NCBI RefSeq assembly: GCF_022814865.1
Contig: NZ_JAKVRD010000010.1
Coordinates: 1 to 64,000, forward strand
DNA from: Shimia aestuarii
GTDB lineage: Bacteria; Pseudomonadota; Alphaproteobacteria; Rhodobacterales; Rhodobacteraceae
Length of the DNA: 64,000 bases
Direction of reading: 5' to 3'
The notes under the pieces were generated by a model. That model saw only the letters and a program-made list of their open reading frames with translations, was not told where the DNA came from and made no database searches. The translations under genes were made by a program, and so were the position numbers. Below, one piece after another: positions 1 through 6,056 of this stretch (its first letter is position 1; each line of letters begins with the position of its first letter).

Positions 1-92
1 TCAATACGAAACGACCCCACAGTGCTCTGGGCTATCGCCCACCGGCCCCCGAAACCATCATCCAGATGGACCAAAGGCCGATCATGCACTAA
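1..92 (+). pseudogene. C-terminal end of an IS3-family transposase (OrfB), cut by the window edge
   Basis: Reading from base 3, the last 29 codons before TAA (90-92) include NTKRPHSALGYRPPAPE, the conserved tail of IS3-family OrfB integrase-type transposases (family knowledge). Everything upstream, including the DDE catalytic residues, lies outside the window, so intactness cannot be judged. It has no frame relationship with, and a different C-terminal sequence from, the complete IS3 element at 1237-2461, so it is a different IS. Its terminal sequence should lie just after the stop, probably within about 93-126, where CCACTCAA (106-113) faces TTGAGTGG (132-139). Confidence 0.8.
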
Positions 93-113
93 CAATCAAA
101 TTGGACCACTCAA

Positions 114-563
114 GTGGGGCGGATCAATTGGTTGAGTGGGCAAGGCGCTCAGAATGGGTACAGCTACCACCTAAAGCGCTACACAACGAACCTGCAAAAC
201 GTTCCTTATGGCCACTGGTCGATGCTGCAAGAGATGATGGTTGGTCTCATCGGACCAATGGAGTCACGCGGCTATGTGTTGCCCGAAAATATGCTGCCTG
301 ACATTTCCGAGGGCCGTATGTTCTGCAAGTTCTTGCGAGACGTTTTGCACGTAGACACTGACGCACTACCGACATACAGACACGATTTCGAAGATGGGCG
401 AATTGTGTACCCTAAGGCGTATCCTAATGAATTGCTGCCAGCGTTCAGGACTCATTTTTTTGAAGTATGGTTGCCCAACAAGGCGCAGGCTTACTTTGAG
501 GCAAAAGACCCGGCCGCTCTTGAGTATTTGCCATTCCTGCTGCCGAAGCCAGACGCGGCATAG
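114..563 (+). pseudogene. Beheaded gene downstream of the IS end, unknown product
   Basis: The frame is open from the IS remnant to TAA at 561-563. The first apparent codons (from an ATG at 114) fall in the likely IS end rather than the original gene, so the native N-terminus has probably been removed by IS insertion. The remaining ~145 residues look like real protein: VPYGHWSMLQEMM, ISEGRMFCKFLRDV, then an acidic and aromatic C-terminal part with FFEVWLPNKAQAYF. I do not recognise the family with certainty. The style resembles the C-terminal part of phage or plasmid DNA-binding and antirepressor-type proteins, but that is only an impression. No ribosome binding site is evident before 114. 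Expression of the fragment is uncertain. Confidence 0.5.
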
Positions 564-571
564 ACTCAACT

Positions 572-591
572 GCTGGCCCTACGGGGCCAGC
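572..591. terminator. Hairpin between convergent genes
   Basis: GCTGGCCC (572-579) pairs perfectly with GGGCCAGC (584-591) around a 4-base loop, between the end of the truncated + strand gene and the end of the - strand gene. There is no long T run on either side, so this is a putative bidirectional terminator or RNA-stabilising hairpin. Confidence 0.45.
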
Positions 592-902
592 TTCCACACC
601 CTTCCCTCACGCTTCACCACACCAGCACTCTCAAGCCTCAGTAGCGCCATATAAGCCCGCTGCACCGCGCTCTTGCGGCTAATCCCTGCCACTCGCTCTT
701 GTATCACGTCTGCGAGTTCTGAGGACGTGCAGGGCAGCATGGATAGGGCCAGACGCTTGCTCTTGCCACGCGATAGCGGCCTGTCGTGCATGATAGCAGG
801 TTTCTGGACGCCACGCATGGCCATAAGCGCCTCAACGTGTTCCAGTCCTTCGCCCTTCCGGTATAGCGCCAGAAGCGCGTTGTTTATGGTTCTGTCCTGC
901 AT
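579..902 (-). CDS. Small phage-type protein with winged-helix-like C-terminus
   Basis: This 107-residue ORF begins MQDRTINNALLALYRK and ends RLESAGVVKREGRVWKLAP. The C-terminal part (about 60-107) has the helix-helix-wing look of a small winged helix: SELADVIQERV, then KSAVQRAYMALLRLESAGVV, then a basic wing. The middle is rich in Arg and Lys (RPLSRGKSKR). Proteins with this layout occur in rhodobacterial prophages and islands in my experience, but I cannot name a family. The start is ATG at 902. The gene overlaps the hairpin at 572-591 by its last codons. Probably a DNA-binding regulatory protein of the island; function inferred only from shape. Confidence 0.6.
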   Translation of the reverse strand: MQDRTINNALLALYRKGEGLEHVEALMAMRGVQKPAIMHDRPLSRGKSKRLALSMLPCTSSELADVIQERVAGISRKSAVQRAYMALLRLESAGVVKREGRVWKLAP

Positions 903-1006
903 GGGGGTAGAATAGCAGGACGTGGGCCAGAGGGATTCACAATACTTGGTGCGTTTGATACATAAGGCCGTGACTTCGAAGGAACTCGGCCTCGCTTCAT
1001 GAGGAA

Positions 1007-1234
1007 CTAGTAGTGCTTTAATGCTTCGCGACCTGAAGCGGTAATACGGTAGCCCTTTTCATTCAGCCATGTAACTGTCCCAGCTTGAATGAAGCCCAGA
1101 GCTTCTAATTTGCAGATGGTCTGATCTCCAATGCCTGGAGACAGTTTTTCTCGCATTATGAAGCTTTCTGCTTCCCCTTTGTGACAATCTTCATAGTCAC
1201 ATTCGAAGCGTAGGATCTTCAGAGCCTCTATCAT
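1007..1234 (-). pseudogene. Small winged-helix-like protein, 5' end split off by an IS
   Basis: The ORF gives 75 residues from an ATG at 1234: MIEALKILRFECDYED to ITASGREALKHY. The C-terminal part (helix, hairpin, GYRITASGREAL) looks like a small winged-helix DNA-binding fold. The IS ends three bases upstream of this ATG. If the IS (1237-2461) and one TTT copy are removed, the frame continues upstream without a stop to a GTG at 2486, adding MSIELTNQ (83 residues in total). That GTG overlaps the stop of the XRE repressor gene as GTGA and is preceded by GAGG, so the intact gene was translationally coupled to the repressor. The fragment might still be made from the internal ATG, but it has lost its coupling and promoter. 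Confidence 0.7.
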
Positions 1235-1236
1235 TT

Positions 1237-1260
1237 TGAGGTGCCCCTAGTTTCCTAGAC
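1237..1260. repeat. Left terminal inverted repeat of the IS
   Basis: Begins TGAGGTGCCCCTAG and ends TAGAC. It matches the right end at 21 of 24 positions. The adjacent TTT at 1234-1236 is one target-site copy. Confidence 0.93.
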
Positions 1261-2133
1261 ACCTGCCTTTTCCAGTTTGCGCTGTCTTTCTTCGAAGTCA
1301 ACGGGCGACAGCATGCCGTTGTTCGTGTGCTTGCGTTTTGGGTTGTAGAACAGCTCGATGTATTCAAAGACGTCTCGCCGCGCTTCCTCACGGGTGCGGT
1401 ATTTTCGCCGCCTGACCTTCTCCCGCTTCAAGAGCTGAAAGAAACTCTCGGCCACTGCGTTGTCATGGCAATTGCCCCTGCGGCTCATCGAGTGTTCCAA
1501 TCCATGTTCGCGCAGGAACGCTGCCCATTCACGGCTTGTAAATTGCGCGCCTTGGTCGGAGTGGATCAGCAGGCCTGGTCCAGGCTTTCTCCGCCAGATC
1601 GCCATGAGCAAAGCCTGCACAGCCAGCTCTGATGTCTGGCGAGACTGGACGGCCCAGCCGACGACACGCCTTGAGAACAGATCGATGACCACGCAGAGAT
1701 ACGCAAACCCTTCGTGTGTACGAAGATAGGTAATGTCCGTCACCCAGGCCCGATCAGGCGCATTGGTGGCAAACTGACGATCCAGCGTGTTGTCCACCAC
1801 GACAGAGGGCTTTCCACCATAAACGCCAGGCTTCTTCTTGTAGCCGATCTGTGCCTGAACGCCCGCAATCCGAGCCAGACGGGCAACGCGGTTCTCGGAT
1901 ACAACCTCGCCCATATCGATCAGGTCATCATAGATCTTGCGGTATCCATAGACCTTGCCGCTGTCTTTCCACGCCTTCTTCACCAGCTTGGTCTGACGCC
2001 GATCTTCCTGCGCACGTTGACTTAACGGTTCCTTAACCCATGCATAGAAACCGCTCGGGTGGACGCTCAGCATCTTGCAGAGAACACGGACGCAATGTTG
2101 TTGGCGATGCGCGTCGATAAACGCGTACCTCAC
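1255..2133 (-). CDS. IS3-family transposase OrfB (DDE integrase core)
   Basis: The protein of about 292 residues opens MRYAFIDAHRQQ, then an HTH_21-type segment (VHPSGFYAWVKEP), then the rve integrase core. The acidic triad is visible: Asp in WVTDITYLRT, Asp in LIHSDQGAQF, and Glu in NAVAESFFQLLKRE. The C-terminal YNPKRKHTNNGMLSPVDFE is the family signature. The likely start is GTG at 2133, overlapping the orfA stop as GTGA, so OrfB is made by translational coupling or by a -1 frameshift producing an OrfAB fusion. IS3 elements usually use the latter; the local GCAAAG run before the stop is only a weak slippery site. The frame is full length with no broken motif. Confidence 0.95.
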   Translation of the reverse strand: MRYAFIDAHRQQHCVRVLCKMLSVHPSGFYAWVKEPLSQRAQEDRRQTKLVKKAWKDSGKVYGYRKIYDDLIDMGEVVSENRVARLARIAGVQAQIGYKKKPGVYGGKPSVVVDNTLDRQFATNAPDRAWVTDITYLRTHEGFAYLCVVIDLFSRRVVGWAVQSRQTSELAVQALLMAIWRRKPGPGLLIHSDQGAQFTSREWAAFLREHGLEHSMSRRGNCHDNAVAESFFQLLKREKVRRRKYRTREEARRDVFEYIELFYNPKRKHTNNGMLSPVDFEERQRKLEKAGV

Positions 2134-2405
2134 TTTGCATCCCTGGCGAAGTACGCGGTGGCCTTTTTTAAGATGTCGCGTTCCTCCGTGACCCGGGCCA
2201 GCTCTTTCTTGAGACGGCGAACTTCGGCCTCCTGATCAGTCTGCCTCTGCGGCTTCGAAAATTGCGCCAGCCAGGTGTAGAGCGATTTGGTGCTGACCCC
2301 GAGCCGTTCGGCCACCTCCTTGACCGAATAACCCCGCTCCGTGACCTGCGCCACCGCATCGATCTTGAACTCATCCGAGTAGCGAATTTGCCCTGACATT
2401 TGCAT
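2130..2405 (-). CDS. IS3-family transposase OrfA (HTH protein)
   Basis: The 91-residue protein has an N-terminal helix-turn-helix (YSDEFKIDAVAQVTERG, then VKEVAERLGVSTKSLYTWL) and a C-terminal leucine-zipper-like helix (EAEVRRLKKELARVTEERD), the standard OrfA layout: HTH binds the IS ends and the zipper mediates multimerisation (family knowledge). ATG codons lie at 2405 and 2399. The AAAGGA upstream is better spaced for the second, so the true start may be MSGQIRYSDEF. It overlaps orfB by 4 bp. Confidence 0.93.
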   Translation of the reverse strand: MQMSGQIRYSDEFKIDAVAQVTERGYSVKEVAERLGVSTKSLYTWLAQFSKPQRQTDQEAEVRRLKKELARVTEERDILKKATAYFARDAK

Positions 2406-2437
2406 CGTCCTTTGCTTCCGAAATTACCAAGCAAAAC

Positions 2438-2461
2438 GTCTACAAATCTAGGGGCACCTCA
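2438..2461. repeat. Right terminal inverted repeat of the IS
   Basis: The + strand ends CTAGGGGCACCTCA, the reverse complement of the left end. The adjacent TTT at 2462-2464 is the second target-site copy. Confidence 0.93.
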
Positions 2462-2482
2462 TTTGGTTGGTTAGCTCGATAC

Positions 2483-2761
2483 TCACTTCCTCAACCTCAC
2501 TCCAGCGCCGCCACCATTCTCTGGAATGAACTCCACGCCAGCGGTTTCTAAAGCTGAACGTATAGCTGCGACCGTTGCGGCCCTGCCACCAAGGTCGCCT
2601 GTTGTGGCCTCAAGCCTCTTCACCGTTGGAATCGATACGCCAGAAGCCTCAGCCAAGTCATTCTGAGACCATCGCAGCAGCGCACGTGCTGCCTTCACTT
2701 GCTCAATTGATACTTTTAGTATTGACAATGCAATCACCCAAGTTGATACTTTTGGGATCAT
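2483..2761 (-). CDS. XRE-family repressor of the island (start uncertain)
   Basis: An HTH_3/Cro-CI type domain is clear: VKAARALLRWSQNDLAEAS, then GVSIPTVKRLEA, with a short C-terminal helix (AATVAAIRSALETAG) and a glycine-rich basic tail. Family members normally have only a few residues before the AARALL helix, so the start is probably well inside this frame (TTG at 2728 or GTG at 2698). The ATG at 2761 is the outer limit I allow; a still earlier ATG at 2794 is unlikely because it would overlap the divergent gene's leader. The operator repeats at 2707-2753 sit at its 5' end, which fits autorepression. Its stop overlaps, as GTGA, the original start of the gene now split by the IS. Confidence 0.8.
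   Translation of the reverse strand: MIPKVSTWVIALSILKVSIEQVKAARALLRWSQNDLAEASGVSIPTVKRLEATTGDLGGRAATVAAIRSALETAGVEFIPENGGGAGVRLRK
2707..2753. promoter_or_regulatory. Phage-type operator/promoter between repressor and divergent genes
   Basis: The 11-mer TTGATACTTTT occurs twice in direct orientation (2707-2717 and 2743-2753). The first copy is half of an imperfect palindrome, ATACT facing AGTAT. Between and over these copies lies a good sigma-70 promoter reading rightwards: TTGACA (2722-2727), a 17-base spacer, GATACT (2745-2750). The second operator copy covers the -10 box and the first abuts the -35 box. This is what a repressor-controlled early promoter should look like. The XRE protein encoded just to the left is the obvious candidate to bind it (inference). 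Confidence 0.65.
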
Positions 2762-2812
2762 AACCGAAACTTGGAGGCTAAAACAATCACCCATGAACCC
2801 GCCATTTCAAAT

Positions 2813-3043
2813 ATGTCTGACCTACCCGCTGGAAGCATGGAACGCCTCGCTCTCTTTGCCGAGTGGACCAACACCACGCCGCCCGAACGCATCATGGACG
2901 GTGAAGGCGAGAACCGGACATTCAGCCAAGACATTCTGGTCTATGCCAAAGAGAACGGCCTTAGCCTTGATTGGTTCTGGATGGGCAACGAGATGGGGCT
3001 TGTTATGCAGGCGCACAACCAAGCGCGGAGGCTGACGCAATGA
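2813..3043 (+). CDS. Unknown small phage-like protein, first gene of the divergent operon
   Basis: From the ATG at 2813 the protein is 76 residues: MSDLPAGSMERLALFAEW through FSQDILVYAKENGLSLDWFWMGNEMGLVM. The same frame is open back to a TTG at 2771, directly behind the predicted promoter, so a longer 90-residue form is possible. The GGAGG at 2773-2777 is too far from 2813 to be its ribosome binding site, so the start is unsettled. Similar short proteins ending in a 'GLSLDWFxxG' segment occur behind repressors in rhodobacterial prophages as far as I recall. Function unknown. The stop overlaps the next start as ATGA, so the genes are coupled. Confidence 0.6.
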   Translation: MSDLPAGSMERLALFAEWTNTTPPERIMDGEGENRTFSQDILVYAKENGLSLDWFWMGNEMGLVMQAHNQARRLTQ

Positions 3044-3264
3044 CCGACCAAACCCCGTCATACAAGGCTCTGAGGAAGCATGTTTACAACGTCCAGGAAA
3101 AGACCTGTCTGCTTTCCGGCCTTATCCAAGTCATTGCCGACCTTGAAGGCAGGACACAATCCGGCGAAGCCGGGAAAGATGCTCTGATCTACATCGCTGA
3201 GGGGATGATTAAGGAAATCGACAGAGACCTTGATTTCGTAGACTTGCCGGAGTTGACGGGATGA
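3040..3264 (+). CDS. Unknown small helical protein
   Basis: 74 residues from the ATG at 3040, which overlaps the upstream stop by 4 bp. The composition suggests an all-helical protein (LRKHVYNVQEKTCLLSGLIQVIADLE, then an acidic C-terminus EIDRDLDFVDLPELTG). No motif is recognised. It is coupled on both sides by ATGA overlaps, so it is one of a polycistronic set of small island genes controlled by the promoter at 2722-2750. Confidence 0.6.
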   Translation: MTDQTPSYKALRKHVYNVQEKTCLLSGLIQVIADLEGRTQSGEAGKDALIYIAEGMIKEIDRDLDFVDLPELTG

Positions 3265-3500
3265 CCTGCAAGAAAACCATTCTGGATACAATGTACAAAA
3301 CCGAGCACGCGCTTAACGAAATCAAGGGGCTGGCTGAGGCACTGGATCAGCTTGCTTTCCAGCATTCGGCTCTGTCGCGTTCCGGGGGTGAGAATGCGGC
3401 TATCAATTGCGTTATCTTGGCGCTTCGTCGCGCGATCAAAGAGGCCAGTAAGTCGCATGAAGCAGAGTTCAAAGCGTTGAGAGATGGGGCGGCGGCATGA
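3261..3500 (+). CDS. Unknown small helical protein
   Basis: 79 residues, ATG at 3261 overlapping the previous stop by 4 bp. It is predicted almost entirely helical: ALNEIKGLAEALDQLAFQHS, then INCVILALRRAIKEASKSHE. No catalytic motif is seen. Its length and heptad-like spacing resemble its upstream neighbour, so the two could be distant relatives or partners, but I cannot show homology by eye. Its stop overlaps, again as ATGA, a very short 11-codon frame at 3497-3532. Confidence 0.6.
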   Translation: MTCKKTILDTMYKTEHALNEIKGLAEALDQLAFQHSALSRSGGENAAINCVILALRRAIKEASKSHEAEFKALRDGAAA

Positions 3501-3532
3501 ACAAACTGGATAAATCTCACTACCAAGCATGA
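3497..3532 (+). CDS. 11-codon mini-ORF linking two island genes
   Basis: ATG at 3497 overlaps the stop of the upstream gene as ATGA and reads MNKLDKSHYQA before TGA at 3530-3532. That stop overlaps the GAGGGA ribosome binding site of the next gene. It may be a coupling leader rather than a functional peptide. The evidence is only positional. Confidence 0.3.
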   Translation: MNKLDKSHYQA

Positions 3533-3543
3533 GGGACTATGCA

Positions 3544-3795
3544 ATGACCAAGCAAGAGACAAATTTCATCCACTACGACAATGAATACCTCGGCGAGCAT
3601 CAAGCAAGCGGACTGGCCTACGCTCTGCGTGACACCATCGCAGTAGCATTCTGTGCCTTCGACAACGATTGCATAAATGTGGAACTGGGCAATCGCGGTA
3701 TCAGCAGCACGCTGGAGCGCGCAGAGAAAATGGCTCGTGAGTTGATCGACCGTTGCGAAATGCTCGAACGCAATCAGGCAAAGGCGCAGCCGTAG
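3544..3795 (+). CDS. Unknown small island protein
   Basis: 83 residues from the ATG at 3544, chosen over the in-frame ATG at 3529 because GAGGGA (3531-3536) stands 8 bases before it. The sequence MTKQETNFIHYDNEYLGEH, then ALRDTIAVAFCAFDNDCINVEL, then a C-terminal helix ERAEKMARELIDRCEMLER suggests a small alpha/beta fold. I do not recognise it. It is transcribed with the small genes before it and is followed after 61 bp by the next gene. Confidence 0.6.
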   Translation: MTKQETNFIHYDNEYLGEHQASGLAYALRDTIAVAFCAFDNDCINVELGNRGISSTLERAEKMARELIDRCEMLERNQAKAQP

Positions 3796-3856
3796 AGCGC
3801 TCCGAGAGCATAGGGCTGGCGGGAAGACACCTCGCCAGCTCGAGAGGCTTCAAAAC

Positions 3857-4363
3857 ATGACCATCCACTATGACATAAACCGCCGCTGGTCCGATCAGTT
3901 CATTCCGGACATCAAACGGATTGTGGGTAGTCATTTGCTTGAAGCGGCTCCTGATCCGCTGGACATGAAACAGGCGACGGATCTTCTCATGCTGGATGCC
4001 CGCGACATGCGGATCGCAGCGAGAGTTCGCAGGCCGGGATATGCAGAGCGTTACCCGCACCAGTTCACGATTCGCTCGCGCGTTCCCTCTGGGGCCGAGA
4101 CTGAACTTTCCAAGATAGTGAACGGAAAAGGCGATTGGATGTTCTATGGCCACGCCAGCGCCCGTCAGGACGGCGTAGAGAAGTGGTTTCTCCTAGACCT
4201 AAATGCGTTCCGTGCGGCTCTTATCCGGCAGGGGCCGCAAGGCCTTCACTGGGGCAACAAGCGGAACCCCGATGGAACGGTCTTCACGTGGTTTGATGTA
4301 CGCAGCTTTCCGTCTGATCCGCCGCTAGTGGTAGCGTGTTCGAGCGGAGTTCACGACCGATAG
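3857..4363 (+). CDS. Unknown island protein, possibly nuclease-like fold
   Basis: 168 residues, ATG at 3857 with GAGAGG nine bases upstream. The middle contains KQATDLLMLDARDMRIAAR, then YPHQFTIRSR, then GDWMFYGHAS and WFLLDLNAFRAAL. That arrangement resembles small restriction-fold-like phage proteins in which an Asp and a strand carrying basic residues precede a 'vLdlralRaaL' helix, but no PD-(D/E)XK signature can be assigned with confidence. The C-terminus HWGNKRNPDGTVFTWFDVRSF is well structured. It is probably the last large gene of the small-gene operon. Confidence 0.6.
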   Translation: MTIHYDINRRWSDQFIPDIKRIVGSHLLEAAPDPLDMKQATDLLMLDARDMRIAARVRRPGYAERYPHQFTIRSRVPSGAETELSKIVNGKGDWMFYGHASARQDGVEKWFLLDLNAFRAALIRQGPQGLHWGNKRNPDGTVFTWFDVRSFPSDPPLVVACSSGVHDR

Positions 4364-4503
4364 GATTCGGCGCAGCGATTGGTGTCAGCAAGTACGTCGC
4401 GAAGCATATCAACTCCGAGCAAAACAACCAAAACTTGCATTGCTGGAGAATTGACGCAAAATGGCGTCATGCCGTTCTACGGCATTGTTTGATACGAGAC
4501 TGA
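4336..4503 (+). pseudogene. Short protein-like frame, possible gene remnant
   Basis: An open frame from GTG 4336 to TGA 4501-4503 reads GFGAAIGVSKYVAKHI and then a Gln/Asn-rich stretch. The 'xYVAKHI' segment recalls rolling-circle replication proteins (YVAKY motif), and the frame begins inside the end of the previous gene. It is short and lacks a ribosome binding site, so I treat it as a possible degraded fragment only. Confidence 0.2.
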
Positions 4504-4517
4504 TTCAGGAGAAACTA

Positions 4518-4703
4518 ATGAGATTTCTAGTACTCGCAGCCGCCGTTGCTTTCGCCACTTCAAGCGCCACGTTTGCCGCAATTCCACATGGAAAAGAGTC
4601 GGTTCTCTCGAACGACCAGATTGCGCATGGCGGTGGCTGTCGTAAGTCCTCCCCTCCTGGTAAATGCTGTCACGCGGGTAGCAAACCCTTCCACTGTCAC
4701 TAG
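4518..4703 (+). CDS. Small secreted Cys/His-rich protein
   Basis: 61 residues from the ATG at 4518, which has AGGAGA seven bases upstream; an earlier in-frame ATG (4461) lacks such a site. Residues 1-22 form a typical signal peptide (MRFLVLAAAVAFATSSATFA), so the mature product of about 39 residues is exported. The C-terminus carries four Cys and three late His in GGCRKSSPPGKCCHAG and KPFHCH, suggesting metal binding or disulphides. Comparable 'CC-HAG-HCH' tails occur in small periplasmic proteins and at the ends of some secreted nucleases in my experience. The function is unknown. It shares the island with a secreted thermonuclease at 6057-6488. Confidence 0.6.
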   Translation: MRFLVLAAAVAFATSSATFAAIPHGKESVLSNDQIAHGGGCRKSSPPGKCCHAGSKPFHCH

Positions 4704-4938
4704 GCTGCATTCTTGAGGTCACCTTGGCCTACAGTGGCTGGGGAATTTCCTACGGTATCTACCTGATTGGCGCTGGCGGAGTTTTTGCCGATGCGCAGCG
4801 CGCCTTCGCAGTTTTCCTACTATTCCCTTTCAGGTTTAATCAACTGCCACTCCCTAATTTGGGGTCGCCGGTTGAAGGTGTTCGACTCGAAGAAGAGCGA
4901 GAAAGAAAGGCAACGAGCAGTGAGGATTTGGTGACAAT
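4704..4938. other. 235-bp stretch without a convincing gene
   Basis: A 75-codon frame starting with TTG at 4724 (LFPFRFNQLPLPNLG in its middle) spans this region and runs 13 bases into the next gene. It has no good ribosome binding site and an odd composition, so I do not call it a gene. No terminator or repeat was seen. Confidence 0.4.
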
Positions 4939-5289
4939 ATGGCACTTGTGATGAACTTAGACCCTAGCAAGGTGGAACTCTTGATGCGTCTAGCGCTGTT
5001 GGATGATGCAGCCAACGTGAACGAGCGGATGGGCGCCCTGACGGCCGAAATCTATGTCTTAGATGACGAAGAGGTCGACATTTGTTTGGATGTGAACCTT
5101 TGGCCAGAGAGCAAAGGCTCACCTTCCGTTGAAGCTCTTGCCAAGATGCTATGGCTTAACGTTGAGTGGACAGCCTCAGACTCCAACCCCCTTTTTGCAT
5201 GGCCAGAAATTGGCTCATTGACCCAAAAGGCCCCCGAATACTTCAAGATGGTGCTGGACGCCCATAGGTCGCAGAAGCCGAAAAACTGA
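4939..5289 (+). CDS. Acidic protein of unknown function
   Basis: 116 residues, ATG at 4939 preceded by GAGGA 12 bases upstream; an in-frame ATG at 4951 is an alternative. The sequence is acidic in its first half (EIYVLDDEEVDICLDVNLWPE) with amphipathic helices after it, and ends with a basic tail. No domain is recognised. It is followed after only 8 bp by the AP2-domain gene, so the two are likely co-transcribed and could act together; no function can be given. Confidence 0.55.
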   Translation: MALVMNLDPSKVELLMRLALLDDAANVNERMGALTAEIYVLDDEEVDICLDVNLWPESKGSPSVEALAKMLWLNVEWTASDSNPLFAWPEIGSLTQKAPEYFKMVLDAHRSQKPKN

Positions 5290-5297
5290 GGTTGGCA

Positions 5298-6008
5298 ATG
5301 AATGACGCTGCTAAGGAGGAACTAGCGAGGCATTTGGGGCGAATCAGTGCTGAAGTCGCTCAGATATGCTCCAAGCTAGCCGACAATGAATACGAGCTAA
5401 TCCCGACATCAAGAGGAATGGAAGCTATCGTAGACCGACAGTTCGCTCACGAAGTGAGTCGGTACCGTTGGTTTGCTGTCGTCTCGCGCGGCAACCATGT
5501 GCAAGTCGCAGCTGATGTTGATGGAAGACGCGTTGGTCTTCCACGTTTAGTACTGCACCTCGCGAACCCCGAAAAGGCAATCAAAGACATCAAGAACGTG
5601 TCTTACAAGAACAAGAACGCCATGGATTGCAGGCTCTCGAACCTAGAGAACCGTGTCGGGCGGCAAGCCGTTATGCGCAACCGCCGGAAAAAGCGAGATA
5701 GCAGCTCTAGGTTTAAGGGAGTGAAGCACCTCAAATCCGCAGGCAAGTGGTCTGCCAGCATTTCGGACGGTGAGAGAGTTATTTACCTCGGATCGCATGA
5801 GCACGAGGAATTCGCAGCAGCAGTGTATGACGCTGCCGCGTCTATGCTATTTGAAGGCGCAGCCCACTATAATTTGCCGAACGAACGCATTGAACTTGAT
5901 GCAATGCATGAAGCGACCATGCGGATTAAGCGACACCGTACGCGCTGGACAGCAAGGAGCGAAGCAAAGCAAAATCTGGAGGCTTGGGCGCTGGGGAGAA
6001 AAAAGTAA
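5298..6008 (+). CDS. AP2-domain protein with degenerate HNH homing-endonuclease part
   Basis: 236 residues, ATG at 5298 with GAGG six bases upstream. Residues about 135-195 form an AP2/ERF DNA-binding domain: SSRFKGVKHLKSAGKWSASI, YLGSHEHEEFAAAVYDAAA, then HYNLPN. In bacteria and phages this domain normally follows an HNH nuclease in free-standing homing endonucleases. Here the upstream part (residues ~44-120: RYRWFAVVS, RRVGLPRLVLHL, then NKNAMDCRLSNLENRV) matches the layout, but the 'VDHINGD' catalytic motif is replaced by NVSYKNKN, with no catalytic His. The protein therefore probably binds DNA without cutting it, or is a decayed homing endonuclease. It is convergent with the nuclease gene downstream. 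Confidence 0.8.
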   Translation: MNDAAKEELARHLGRISAEVAQICSKLADNEYELIPTSRGMEAIVDRQFAHEVSRYRWFAVVSRGNHVQVAADVDGRRVGLPRLVLHLANPEKAIKDIKNVSYKNKNAMDCRLSNLENRVGRQAVMRNRRKKRDSSSRFKGVKHLKSAGKWSASISDGERVIYLGSHEHEEFAAAVYDAAASMLFEGAAHYNLPNERIELDAMHEATMRIKRHRTRWTARSEAKQNLEAWALGRKK

Positions 6009-6056
6009 CCGTAGCGAGGCAGACAAGATTGTCGGGCCGTTGGCCTTCACTGATTC

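Larger units (their letters stand above)
1237..2461 (-). mobile_element. Complete IS3-family insertion sequence, 1225 bp
   Basis: The element is bounded by 24-bp imperfect inverted repeats: TGAGGTGCCCCTAG is identical at both ends and 21 of 24 positions match overall (1237-1260 and 2438-2461 reversed). It is flanked by a 3-bp direct repeat TTT (1234-1236, 2462-2464), the target duplication size usual for IS3 elements. Two overlapping transposase frames on the - strand (orfA 2405-2130, orfB 2133-1255) fill it and both look intact, so it is likely functional. It inserted into the start of the gene at 1007-1234, nine codons after that gene's original GTG. Confidence 0.95.

Noticed and set aside
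4724-4951. 75-codon frame from TTG in the island
   Set aside because: No ribosome binding site, unusual composition and overlap with the next gene; kept only as a note for the gap.
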